The notes beneath the pieces were generated by a model, which did not search any database, was not told the origin of the DNA, and saw nothing but the letters and a program-made list of their open reading frames with translations. Shown one piece after another: positions 8,299 to 16,445 of a stretch of DNA of 27,423 nucleotides (within the stretch, counting starts at the first letter, position 1; each line of letters starts with the position of its first letter). A program made the translations under genes and the position numbers. Origin of the DNA: EX4572-165 sp964581795 (GTDB taxonomy: Archaea; Thermoplasmatota; E2; DHVEG-1); NCBI GenBank assembly GCA_964581795.1, contig CAZOPW010000027.1:1-27423 (forward strand). The letters are read 5' to 3'.

Positions 8299-9158
8299 AT
8301 TGATTCCCCCATACCAGACTTCATCATAACATAAAATCCAGCATACGCCATCGGAAGAATTAAAAATGCAAGTATAAACATGAATTCAAATGAAATACCG
8401 CCACTCGTCATTCCCATAATAGATAGAATAATTACCAAAAACAAGGGGAATGCAATAACAGTGACCACAAATGCTTCAGCCATTACAGCAAGGGATTCTA
8501 AATTCCTTTTTCGTTCTACTAATTCAGCCTCCATATATTTTTCAACACAACGATCAAAATATGGACCAAGTTCACTACCTGATTGAATAACGCCAAGTAT
8601 GCCTTGTAAGAATTCTTTGAATTTTTCAGAAGGGGAAATATGAATTGCATGTTGCAACGCTGTAATCGTGTCAACACCCATCATGGAAATTTCCATTGTG
8701 ATTTTTTTTGCTTCTTTTTGGATCTCACCGTATAATTCAACAGTGGAAAGTGTTTCAAAGATTTCTGCTGGTGAAATACCTGCTACTGACATGGTGTTAA
8801 TGAAATTTGTTGCATAAGGAAGGTACCGATCAATATTTTTACCTCGGGTTTTTGCCTTTGATGTTGGTAAAAACAAATAATACAGTCCTATACCGATAGG
8901 TACTAGTGAGGAAATGATAAGTAGTAATAATGCAGTGATAGGATTAGGGAGAATAAGATAAAAGAGTAATGTGGAAATGAAGGATACAATAAAACCAAGG
9001 AGCATATTCATGAAAACCATTGAATAATACTCTTTATAAACCATGCTAATGTCTGCTTTTTCCAGTAATCTATTTTTACTAGTTTCACTGAGATTCATAC
9101 GAGTAAATAAATCAGAGAACAACCGTCTACAAAATCGACTATACGTTGTTGATTTCAT
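8295..9158 (-). CDS. TadC-like pilus assembly membrane protein (T2SF domain), first copy
   Basis: 287 aa. Hydrophobic helices at about 48-70, 74-97, 227-249 and 256-278 flank a cytoplasmic T2SF domain (about 108-226) with YLPYATNFINTMSVAGISPAE, then GVDTITALQHAI and QSGSELGPYF, where GspF-type proteins have their conserved helix turns. It is the likely partner of the other T2SF protein in a heterodimeric membrane platform contacting the ATPase. It overlaps the ATPase gene by 4 bp upstream and the second copy by 4 bp downstream. The paralogues are clearly diverged, so a recent duplication is not indicated. Confidence 0.9.
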   Translation of the reverse strand: MKSTTYSRFCRRLFSDLFTRMNLSETSKNRLLEKADISMVYKEYYSMVFMNMLLGFIVSFISTLLFYLILPNPITALLLLIISSLVPIGIGLYYLFLPTSKAKTRGKNIDRYLPYATNFINTMSVAGISPAEIFETLSTVELYGEIQKEAKKITMEISMMGVDTITALQHAIHISPSEKFKEFLQGILGVIQSGSELGPYFDRCVEKYMEAELVERKRNLESLAVMAEAFVVTVIAFPLFLVIILSIMGMTSGGISFEFMFILAFLILPMAYAGFYVMMKSGMGESI

Positions 9159-11056
9159 TCACTCAATTCCTCTTTAGCTTTATCAATTATCTTTTCAGGA
9201 TGTCGTTCATATTCAGCAACAATCTTTCCAACATCTCGATAATCTCTAAGGTCCTTTTTAATCATCCACCGGAGCACTGTTTTGCGATTACCTAATTCCT
9301 CATCAAGTTCAGTTTCATTCCAATTATTCTGCAGCCGTATGGTATTCATGATTTTACTGCCGCCAGTTCGTTCAAATCGATCATCAGTTTTAGACACCCA
9401 TGAAAAAGGTTCCATGAAAATAAGTTGATTCGTATCTGGATCAAGTTTAATGACTTCGGTGACACTAGTCATTCGACGTACTGTTTTTTTACCAATGTCA
9501 ATCGCATTTTGAAACACGATAATATCAAGCGAAGTAAGCAATGCTCTTGGTAAGGAAATTGGAGGATTCTCAAGCCGTTGAATCAACGTATGAATCGTAC
9601 TGGCATGAACTGTTGAATAAGAAGTGTGCCCTGTTGCCATCGCTTGAAATAAACTATATGCTTCCTTTCCTCGTACCTCTCCAACCATAACGACTTTTGG
9701 TCGCTGTCGAAGAGCAGCACGAATCAAATCGAACATGTCGATATCTTTACCTGTTTTCGTATCTTCAGAAGAAGAAAAACCTTGCCGCGTCGTTCCAGCA
9801 ATCCAGTTTTTATGAGGAAGACTGATCTCACGAGTATCCTCAATTGTAATAATTTTATGAGATGGAGGAATAAATAAAGATAACGCGTTTAATGCCGTTG
9901 TTTTTCCAGAAGCTGTTCCACCACAGAATAACACAGATGCACCATTTTCGATAGCCATCCAAAAATACGCTGCCATCTCTAATGATAAAGATTTGAAATT
10001 AATCAGATCAACAGGAGTCAAAGGATTTTCCCTAAATCGACGAATAGTAAACGTACTCCCTCTCGTAACCGTTTTAGCTAGTGTTGATTGCAATCGAGAA
10101 CCATCAGGAAGTTTTCCATCAACGATAGGTGAAAAAATAGAGATTTGCTTCCCGCATATTTGAGCAAGCCGAATCACAAACGAGTCCAGTTCAGCAGGAC
10201 TATCAAAATAAATGTTAGAGGTTATCTCATCATATTTCTTATGATAAATAAAAATTGGAGTATCTGGTCCGTCACAACTGATATCTTCAATTCCTTCGTC
10301 TTTCATCACGATATCAATTTTACCATAACCAAGAAATTCTTTGAATAAATGATAAAAGATTTTATCCTTTGACTCTTTCGCGATTCGTTCTAACCGTTCC
10401 CTTTCCTGCTGTTTTAATTCCTTATTAAACGTTTTTTTAATTGAATCCTTAAATGAATTAATGGAATTTGAAAATGATTGAGAAAAAGAGGTATCTTTTG
10501 ATTTCTCTTTAGATTTTTTAAACTGAAACAATTCTTTAAACGTCTTTGGTTTTTTATCCAATTGTTTCGTTTGTTTCTCTTTATTTTTCTTAGTTGGATA
10601 AAATTTAATATCATTATCAACAATGATTTGTTCAAGTGTTTTCTCTAAATATTTTTTCCTTTCCTTTGTTTCAGTACCTGTTACGTCAATGTCGGCTAGC
10701 ATTTTGAACAAATGTGCTATTTCCTTTTTCAACTCAGTTTCAAACTCGTTCAACTGAGGTTCAATCACTTGATAAAAATATTCTCCTGTTTCATTATGCT
10801 GAATGATTCGACGAACGCCAAGACCTTTCCAGCCAAATCCTTTTTGTTCTTCTTTAACTTTTGTATTTTTAGCAAAATCTTTATCTTTAGCTGTTAGCCT
10901 TGTTCTCCGCTGTTTCTGTTTTGCTTTCGCAAGAAGTCCAGATCCAACTGGTATATCTTCCATTTCTTGTTTAGAGTCAATGAATGGTTCTTCTTTTAAC
11001 TCTGAATTAGATAAAGATTGCTGTTTTTTTTGTTGTGCTTGTTCCAGGAGTCCCAT
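9155..11056 (-). CDS. Type IV pilus assembly ATPase (TadA/VirB11/GspE family)
   Basis: 633 aa, the cytoplasmic motor for pilin assembly. The catalytic core has Walker A GGTASGKTT (379-387), Asp box EDTRE (406-410), Walker B KVVMVGEVRG (454-463) and His box ATGHTSYSTVHA (474-485). The N-terminal PAS-like domain (about 232-350) includes the Arg-rich TFTIRRFRENPLTP. There is no tetracysteine zinc motif of the GspE/PilB kind, which fits archaeal and Tad ATPases. The first 50 residues carry a duplicated short motif (GLLEQAQQK at 2-10, GLLAKAKQK at 40-48). A long Lys/Ser-rich linker (about 155-225) separates an N-terminal helical region from the core. It starts 7 bp after the charged accessory gene and overlaps the first TadC gene by 4 bp. 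Confidence 0.95.
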   Translation of the reverse strand: MGLLEQAQQKKQQSLSNSELKEEPFIDSKQEMEDIPVGSGLLAKAKQKQRRTRLTAKDKDFAKNTKVKEEQKGFGWKGLGVRRIIQHNETGEYFYQVIEPQLNEFETELKKEIAHLFKMLADIDVTGTETKERKKYLEKTLEQIIVDNDIKFYPTKKNKEKQTKQLDKKPKTFKELFQFKKSKEKSKDTSFSQSFSNSINSFKDSIKKTFNKELKQQERERLERIAKESKDKIFYHLFKEFLGYGKIDIVMKDEGIEDISCDGPDTPIFIYHKKYDEITSNIYFDSPAELDSFVIRLAQICGKQISIFSPIVDGKLPDGSRLQSTLAKTVTRGSTFTIRRFRENPLTPVDLINFKSLSLEMAAYFWMAIENGASVLFCGGTASGKTTALNALSLFIPPSHKIITIEDTREISLPHKNWIAGTTRQGFSSSEDTKTGKDIDMFDLIRAALRQRPKVVMVGEVRGKEAYSLFQAMATGHTSYSTVHASTIHTLIQRLENPPISLPRALLTSLDIIVFQNAIDIGKKTVRRMTSVTEVIKLDPDTNQLIFMEPFSWVSKTDDRFERTGGSKIMNTIRLQNNWNETELDEELGNRKTVLRWMIKKDLRDYRDVGKIVAEYERHPEKIIDKAKEELSE

Positions 11057-11063
11057 TCATTCA

Positions 11064-12272
11064 TCACTCTAAGATATCATATTTCTGCATAACTTTTTCA
11101 TATAATGTAAAATCTTCCGATTGTGAAAATTCTTCAATAATTTCATCTGGGAGTTTACCTAAGAGATCATCAGTAATTTTCAACAATTGTATTACGTCCT
11201 CATCAATACCACCTGAAGACCTATTGTGATCTGCCATCTTTTGAGGTTTTTCTATTAATTCATTTTCGACATTTTCTTTGGTTTGCTGATCTTCAGATTG
11301 TCCTTGTTTCTTTTTTGTCTTACTCGATTTGCTTTCTTTTTTCTTGAATAAATTAAAGGAAGATTGTGGTGATTTGAATAATGATTTTTTCTTTTCTTCC
11401 GATTTTAGAGAAGGCGTCTTTTCATTTTGTTTGGTTTCTTCTTGCACTTCATTAATTTGATTTAATCCATGTATTCTACCCGATGATGAGTCAGAGGAAG
11501 CATCTACAGGATTCTTGGAATTTTTAAGTTCTTCCTTTTTTTTGTTCTGCTCATTTGATTTGGGTTTGAAAAAGTGCGATTCATTTTTTGTTTTATCTTT
11601 ATTTAAACTAAGATTAAAGTTTAATTTTGGAAGATGAAATGAAAATGCATTCTTTTCCGTTGACTTCTTTTCCTTTTTCTGTTTGTTTTTTGGTGTACTT
11701 CCAAATATAGTTTTTGTTTTTTCTTTCTTCTCAAAAAAATGATACTTTTGCACTTTAGTCTTTTGAGGAATTTCAGATCGATGTGGACGGTCGATCTCAA
11801 AGATTTCTTCTTTATCCTGTGAAGGCAATATCGGTTCCTTTTGTTGTTGGTCTTCTCCATTATATTCAGAGAATTCTTTAAATTCAGATTTTTCTTCAGA
11901 AAATGTTGGATCGTTTTTTTCTGTGAACTTATCATCACATTCTTTTGTATGGACTGGCTGTTCATTCTCTTGGTTATCAAAAGACTCTTTGCCATGATAA
12001 TTATCTGCTGTGTCACTATCTTCCTTAATTGAGTGCTCCTCTTTGTCGTAAACCTCGACTTTTGGTTTTAATGATCCTGATTGCTTAATTGAGGAAGAAT
12101 CTTTTTCCAAAAGTTGATCAATCATTTTCTCAGTATGCTCAAAATCCTTATCATTGAATTGATCTGAAGAAGCAGTATCTAAGTTATGTGAATCAAAAAA
12201 AGAGTCTATCTTATCTGCGGATGAATCCTTATTTTTCTTCTGTTTTCTTTCTTGTTCAAATTCCTCTACCAT
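11064..12272 (-). CDS. Highly charged low-complexity protein upstream of the pilus ATPase
   Basis: 402 aa; no named family recognised. Residues 1-350 are almost wholly Lys/Glu/Ser/Asn/Gln-rich and look disordered. A folded-looking helical C-terminal segment (about 352-400) contains DVIQLLKITDDLLGKLP, then DEIIEEFSQSEDF and LYEKVMQKY. The contrast suggests a long tether with a small docking domain. It is the first gene of the machinery operon, 7 bp before the ATPase, and has GGGTGA 6 nt before its ATG. A role as an ATPase-associated regulatory or scaffold protein is inferred from position only. The similar Lys/Ser-rich composition of the ATPase linker hints that they share a disordered environment, or simply an A-rich base bias. 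Confidence 0.72.
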   Translation of the reverse strand: MVEEFEQERKQKKNKDSSADKIDSFFDSHNLDTASSDQFNDKDFEHTEKMIDQLLEKDSSSIKQSGSLKPKVEVYDKEEHSIKEDSDTADNYHGKESFDNQENEQPVHTKECDDKFTEKNDPTFSEEKSEFKEFSEYNGEDQQQKEPILPSQDKEEIFEIDRPHRSEIPQKTKVQKYHFFEKKEKTKTIFGSTPKNKQKKEKKSTEKNAFSFHLPKLNFNLSLNKDKTKNESHFFKPKSNEQNKKKEELKNSKNPVDASSDSSSGRIHGLNQINEVQEETKQNEKTPSLKSEEKKKSLFKSPQSSFNLFKKKESKSSKTKKKQGQSEDQQTKENVENELIEKPQKMADHNRSSGGIDEDVIQLLKITDDLLGKLPDEIIEEFSQSEDFTLYEKVMQKYDILE

Positions 12273-12454
12273 CTTTTTTCACCCATCATCAATAGGAACT
12301 GTTGAATTGAAAAATAACTTCCTTTTAGGCATCCCATTATCTTCCATCCAAAAAAAGTAAGCACGTTATCTTCTAATAAATATTTCTATACATTTTATAT
12401 TTAGCTCAATGATTTACCATTAAAAAATTAGTACTTTTTAAGAAAACCATTAGT

Positions 12455-12464
12455 TTAATAAAAC
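12455..12464 (+). promoter_or_regulatory. TATA box of the prepilin peptidase gene
   Basis: TTTAATAAAA lies 26-35 bp before the ATG at 12490, so transcription should start at or next to the start codon (leaderless). No Shine-Dalgarno is visible. Confidence 0.5.
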
Positions 12465-12489
12465 AAAATTAGGTTTCAATTGTTGATTC

Positions 12490-13212
12490 ATGCTTTCAAT
12501 TGTTACCGTTTTAGACACGATTCGTTTCATCGCAGGAGTAAGTATCCTTGCGTATGCATCGTACACGGATATTAAAACTAGGCGAGCACCAAATATTTTA
12601 TGGTTAATACTTGGTGGTTTAGGACTTATATTATTATGTATTGAATTCTTTTTAGTTGAAGGATTTATTAATCAATGGATTTATCTTGTTTTCATACCGA
12701 TTATCATTGGGATTGTGTACGTTTTCTTTCAACTACGACTCATTTTTGGTGGGGCTGATGCAAAAGCAATCATGGCTTTAGCAATATTAGTCCCCTTTGA
12801 ACCGTTCTTTTATGGGTTCCCATTAAATCATTCGCCGATGCCTTTTTCATGGGTAATCTTTACTAATTCAATTATCATCTTTCTTTTTATTCCTCTTAGC
12901 TTATTCGTGTTTAATCTTATCAATAGAGATATTCGTTTCCCACATTGTTTTCTCGGGTATAAAATGTCTTTAAAGAAAGCAAAAGAAAAGTTTGTCTGGC
13001 CTCTTGAACATATCGTTGATGGCCATAAACGATTATCATACGTTCCCCATTCTTTTGAATCAGATGATATTTATCAAGAATTCGAAAAATATGGTTTTAA
13101 AAAAATTTGGGTAACTCCTAAAGTTCCTTTTATGATCCCATTACTTATTGGATTCATCGTTTCATTTATTCTTGGAGATATCTTATTTACCATTATGCAA
13201 GCCATTCTTTAA
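12490..13212 (+). CDS. Type IV prepilin peptidase (A24, FlaK/PibD/EppA-like)
   Basis: 240 aa polytopic aspartic protease that cleaves class III signal peptides of pilins at the inner membrane face. The two catalytic aspartates are visible: D27 in YTDIKTRRAPN after the first helix, and D90 in FGGADAK, the archaeal form of the GxGD motif. Helices are at about 8-25, 36-54, 62-82, 92-110 and 115-140. A soluble loop (about 145-205) and a C-terminal helix (215-238) follow, as in archaeal preflagellin peptidases. It is divergent from the pilus machinery operon, with 217 bp between them. Its obvious local substrate is the giant pilin-like protein at 5376-7295. Confidence 0.93.
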   Translation: MLSIVTVLDTIRFIAGVSILAYASYTDIKTRRAPNILWLILGGLGLILLCIEFFLVEGFINQWIYLVFIPIIIGIVYVFFQLRLIFGGADAKAIMALAILVPFEPFFYGFPLNHSPMPFSWVIFTNSIIIFLFIPLSLFVFNLINRDIRFPHCFLGYKMSLKKAKEKFVWPLEHIVDGHKRLSYVPHSFESDDIYQEFEKYGFKKIWVTPKVPFMIPLLIGFIVSFILGDILFTIMQAIL

Positions 13213-13289
13213 CAAAAAATAAGCATTTTTGAACAACTAGGGGTTGAAAAAACACAAATACTACTTGTTGAATTAGCATCAACTGCAGT

Positions 13290-14372
13290 ATGACAAAGAA
13301 AGATTATTACGAAGTTCTCGGTGTTAGCAAAGATGCAGATAAACGCGAGATTAAGAAAGCATACCGTAAACTTGCATTAAAATATCATCCAGATAAAAAT
13401 CCAAGTAAAGAAGCAGAAGAAAAATTCAAAGAGATTTCTGAAGCATACGCAGTATTATCAGATGAGGAAAAACGGCAAATGTATGATCAATATGGTCATG
13501 CAGGCATAGATCAGCAATACAGCTCAGAAGATATCTTTAGAAATGCAGACTTTGGTGATATCTTTCGAGGCATGGGATTTGATTTTCAAGATATTTTTAA
13601 TCAATTTTTTGGAGGTAGAGGTTTTTCCCGAGGACGTAGACAACGGAGAGGTGCTGATTTACGATATGATACAGAGATTACACTGGAAGAAGCATATAAT
13701 GGTTTAGATAAAGAAGTCCGTATCCCTCGGACAGAATCTTGTGATGTTTGTGGAGGAAGTGGTGCAAAACCTGGGACAAAACCGGAAACTTGTCCACAAT
13801 GTGAAGGGCATGGACAAGTAAGGCAGTCTAGACGAACCGCGTTTGGGATATTCACTCAAGTTACACCTTGTCCACGATGTCGCGGTCAAGGCACTATTAT
13901 CAAAGAAAAATGTAGGAAATGTAATGGAACTGGTCAAATACAAGTGACAAGAGATATAAGTATTCACATCCCCCCGGGTGTTATGGATGGATCTCAGCTT
14001 AGGCTTGCTGAAGAGGGTGAATCAGGACCTGGTGGCACAGGGGATTTGTATGTGGTTATTCATGTGAAACCGCATCCTGTCTTTAAACGAAGAGGTGATG
14101 ATTTATACACAACTCAAACCATTACCTTCTCAGAAGCAGCTCTTGGGACAAAAAAAGATATTGAAACCATTAATGGGGAATCAGTTACATTGAAAATCCC
14201 TGATGGAACACAACATGGAACTATCTTAAGATTAAAAAATAAAGGGATGCCACAAATACAAAGTTCTCGTTATGGGGATTTATACGTCGAAATTCATGTG
14301 GAAACCCCTACAAAACTGAGTAGAAAAGCAAAGAAATTACTCAAAGAATTAGAGAAAGAAATAGAAGGATAA
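13290..14372 (+). CDS. dnaJ: Chaperone DnaJ (Hsp40, type I)
   Basis: 360 aa co-chaperone that stimulates DnaK ATPase and delivers unfolded clients. It has a J domain (about 5-67) with HPD at 33-35, a Gly/Phe region (about 86-115) and four CxxCxGxG zinc repeats with cysteines at 151/154, 168/171, 194/197 and 208/211. Two beta-barrel client domains and a short C terminus follow. All key residues are intact, and the length is slightly short of the typical 370-390 aa. dnaK and grpE are not in this window. The next gene downstream is an Hsp20-like protein 60 bp away. A small inverted repeat (CAAC-GTTG) lies about 50 bp upstream of the start, without clear meaning. Confidence 0.97.
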   Translation: MTKKDYYEVLGVSKDADKREIKKAYRKLALKYHPDKNPSKEAEEKFKEISEAYAVLSDEEKRQMYDQYGHAGIDQQYSSEDIFRNADFGDIFRGMGFDFQDIFNQFFGGRGFSRGRRQRRGADLRYDTEITLEEAYNGLDKEVRIPRTESCDVCGGSGAKPGTKPETCPQCEGHGQVRQSRRTAFGIFTQVTPCPRCRGQGTIIKEKCRKCNGTGQIQVTRDISIHIPPGVMDGSQLRLAEEGESGPGGTGDLYVVIHVKPHPVFKRRGDDLYTTQTITFSEAALGTKKDIETINGESVTLKIPDGTQHGTILRLKNKGMPQIQSSRYGDLYVEIHVETPTKLSRKAKKLLKELEKEIEG

Positions 14373-14376
14373 AGTC

Positions 14377-14384
14377 TTTAAACA
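14377..14384 (+). promoter_or_regulatory. Possible TATA box for the Hsp20 gene
   Basis: TTTAAACA right after the dnaJ stop would place a start near 14405 and a leader of about 28 nt. The gene could instead be read through from dnaJ. Confidence 0.3.
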
Positions 14385-14432
14385 CCTCTATACATAGTAA
14401 CAATAAAAGTGTGAATTATTTGGGGACTAACT

Positions 14433-14996
14433 ATGCATTCTTCAAAAGATAAAAACAAAAAGAATTCAAAAAAATCAGATTCATTTGATTCATTAACTGA
14501 TGAAGAATTAGATCGACTTTTTGATCGGATGCAACTTTTCTTTGAAAGTGAAGAATTCAAAGAGATAGTTGAAGATATAATGTACGATGTCTTATCTGAC
14601 GATGAAGATGATGAGGAAGAATCATTTTACAAACCATCCTTTGAAGATAGTAAAGATTTTTTCGAATCGTTTCAAAAACCATCTTTTTTAATTGATGATA
14701 AATTCATCGAACATTATGTTGAAGACAACACACCAGAAGTATTAACAAATAAGAATTTAGTGATGGTGACAATTTCAGTTCCTCAAGCTCAAAAAAACGA
14801 TATCGATTTACATGTAACTAGTGATTATGTTGACATCACAGTGAACACAAAAAATAAACGATTTCATCGGATGGTTGATTTACCAGTTGATGTTGATCCG
14901 TGTTCAACAAAAGCAACTTTTACAAATGGAGTTTTAGATATTATAATGAGGAAAACCGGCCCTCATAATCAAGGCTGTAAGATATCTTTATCATAA
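14433..14996 (+). CDS. hsp20: Hsp20 / alpha-crystallin-like small heat shock protein
   Basis: 187 aa. The N-terminal half is acidic and helical (1-100, with a DDEDDEEE run near 56-63). The C-terminal part (about 103-175) is an alpha-crystallin/CS-like beta-sandwich: LVMVTISVPQ, DYVDITV, and the conserved ATFTNGVLDIIM strand that corresponds to the A-x-x-x-n-GvL motif. The usual C-terminal I-x-I tail is not obvious, though the protein ends KISLS. It probably holds unfolded proteins, working with DnaJ, whose gene ends 60 bp upstream. A possible separate TATA (TTTAAACA) lies in that gap. CS-domain p23-like folding is the alternative. Confidence 0.83.
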   Translation: MHSSKDKNKKNSKKSDSFDSLTDEELDRLFDRMQLFFESEEFKEIVEDIMYDVLSDDEDDEEESFYKPSFEDSKDFFESFQKPSFLIDDKFIEHYVEDNTPEVLTNKNLVMVTISVPQAQKNDIDLHVTSDYVDITVNTKNKRFHRMVDLPVDVDPCSTKATFTNGVLDIIMRKTGPHNQGCKISLS

Positions 14997-15209
14997 TAAA
15001 AATTAAAAATAATTAAGCAGAAAATATTTTTTCCTCATAAAGTATCTTCTTCTTTTCATTCTTTCTCAAACGGTTCATTAAAAAACATGGTAAGAGGGTA
15101 AATAGAAAAAAATAAATGATTTGAATGTGTTTATTAACAATCTGAACAATATAAATATAGTAATTAGAATTAAAAGAATAAATCAGTCGATTGCTAATAA
15201 AAAGAATTC

Positions 15210-15215
15210 AGGTGA
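15210..15215 (+). promoter_or_regulatory. Shine-Dalgarno of the NosD-like lipoprotein
   Basis: AGGTGA, 6 nt before the ATG at 15222, matches the archaeal anti-SD and fixes this start. The preceding 200 bp (14997-15209) hold only AT-rich sequence with possible TATA elements. Confidence 0.65.
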
Positions 15216-15221
15216 AACTTA

Positions 15222-16115
15222 ATGACAAAAAAAGGGTTTGTTTTTCAGATAGTAGTTTTTTTACTTTTAGTTGTAAGCTTTTCTGGTTGCATGTTTTTGG
15301 ATAATGATTCTGGTGATGCTATACCTGATGGATTATATGTGTCTATCAATGGTGATAAACAATTTTCATCTATTCAGACTGCTATCGATGCGGCAGCTGA
15401 AAATGAAACAGTTTACGTTTTCCCTGGAGTTTACAATGAAACTATCAAAATAAATAAAACGATTACGTTAATGGGACAGAACGCTGAGACAACAATAATT
15501 GATGGAAACAATTCGGGAAACGTGATAATTGTAATTAATACAGAGCGGTGTAATATCAAAGGGTTTACTATACGAAACAGCGGTCCTTCTCATTCAGGAA
15601 TTGATCTCAAAGCACCATACAATAATATAAGTGACAATATCATAAAGAACAATCATTATGGTATTTATTCAAGGGATTTTGACTCAAATTATGTGTGTAA
15701 AAATATTTTTGAATATAATGATGAGTACGGTATTTATCTACAAAGCTCAAATAGTAACTGGATTTTGAAAAATATTTTTAAAAATAATGATTGTGCTATG
15801 AGAGTGAAAGCACGTTATAATGTGATTACTGAAAATCTGTTTGAAAATAACTCACAAGGACTTTATTTCTGTTGTTTCGCTGAAAGAAATCAAGTCTATC
15901 GAAATAATTTTATAAACAATACGGAAAGTCAAGCGATAGATAATGTTGATGGAGCAACATGGTATAATGTTGAAGAGAAGCAAGGAAATTACTGGGATGA
16001 TTACACAGGCAAAGATATTGATGGAGACGGCATTGGAGAAACATCATATAATGTAAACTTTCAAGGTACAGAACAAGACAGATATCCGCTTGTTAATCAA
16101 TGGCCCATCACTTGA
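15222..16115 (+). CDS. NosD-like right-handed beta-helix lipoprotein
   Basis: 297 aa. The signal peptide ends in a lipobox (VVSFSGC, Cys23), so the mature protein should be lipid-anchored outside the membrane. Residues 38-235 are a parallel beta-helix of PbH1-type repeats (IYS, IYLQ, LYF rungs separated by Asn-rich turns). The NosD closing motif follows: GNYWDDY (255-261), the DIDGDGIGE loop and DRYPL (286-290). It shares this architecture with the surface protein at 52-1935 but lacks PKD domains and uses a lipoprotein anchor instead of PGF-CTERM. A carbohydrate-active or copper-binding role has been proposed for the family. No nos or copper genes are nearby, so I favour polysaccharide binding or cleavage. 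Confidence 0.88.
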   Translation: MTKKGFVFQIVVFLLLVVSFSGCMFLDNDSGDAIPDGLYVSINGDKQFSSIQTAIDAAAENETVYVFPGVYNETIKINKTITLMGQNAETTIIDGNNSGNVIIVINTERCNIKGFTIRNSGPSHSGIDLKAPYNNISDNIIKNNHYGIYSRDFDSNYVCKNIFEYNDEYGIYLQSSNSNWILKNIFKNNDCAMRVKARYNVITENLFENNSQGLYFCCFAERNQVYRNNFINNTESQAIDNVDGATWYNVEEKQGNYWDDYTGKDIDGDGIGETSYNVNFQGTEQDRYPLVNQWPIT

Positions 16116-16316
16116 TAATCAAGAATATGCCTTCCCTCATTCATCTAAATTTATTTATCTATAAGAAAGGATTTGTCTTTCCTGTTTTGTTATAAAAGAT
16201 CATAATTGATATCGTAAAATTGAAAAAGGTTGGGTACACATTTAAGTATATGAAATTCCATTAGGCCTTCCTGAAACATCAAGACAACAATTCTTGTTTA
16301 TACATACCATCACATT

Positions 16317-16391
16317 AGCGGGGTGGGGTAGCCAGGAGATCCCGACGGGCCCATAACCCGTAGATCAGTGGTTCGAATCCACTCCCCGCTA
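16317..16391 (+). tRNA. Initiator tRNA-Met (CAT)
   Basis: 75 nt. The acceptor stem AGCGGGG/CCCCGCT begins with the A1:U72 pair characteristic of archaeal and eukaryotic initiators. The anticodon stem ACGGG/CCCGT carries the three G-C pairs (GGG/CCC) that direct the initiator to the P site. The anticodon loop is CCCATAA, anticodon CAT, with C rather than U at position 33. The T loop is TTCGAAT and the discriminator is A. No intron, no encoded CCA. TATA-like elements lie at 16241-16250 (TTTAAGTATA) and 16297-16302. Confidence 0.96.
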
Positions 16392-16396
16392 CTCTC

Positions 16397-16402
16397 TTTT
16401 TT
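16397..16402 (+). terminator. Poly-T terminator of initiator tRNA
   Basis: T6 starts 6 nt after the mature tRNA 3' end. Confidence 0.5.
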
Positions 16403-16445
16403 ATGAACAAATAAATAAGATAGTTTGATATGATGAATTGAGTCC

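Noticed and set aside
9155..13212. Archaellum (fla/arl) locus
   Set aside because: No flaB archaellin, flaF/G/H or flaCDE genes are present, and there are two small T2SF proteins instead of one FlaJ. The pattern is of a type IV pilus/Tad-like system.
13242..13256. CAAC-GTTG inverted repeat upstream of dnaJ as a heat-shock operator
   Set aside because: Only 4 bp per arm, single copy, and no resemblance to a known archaeal heat-shock site.
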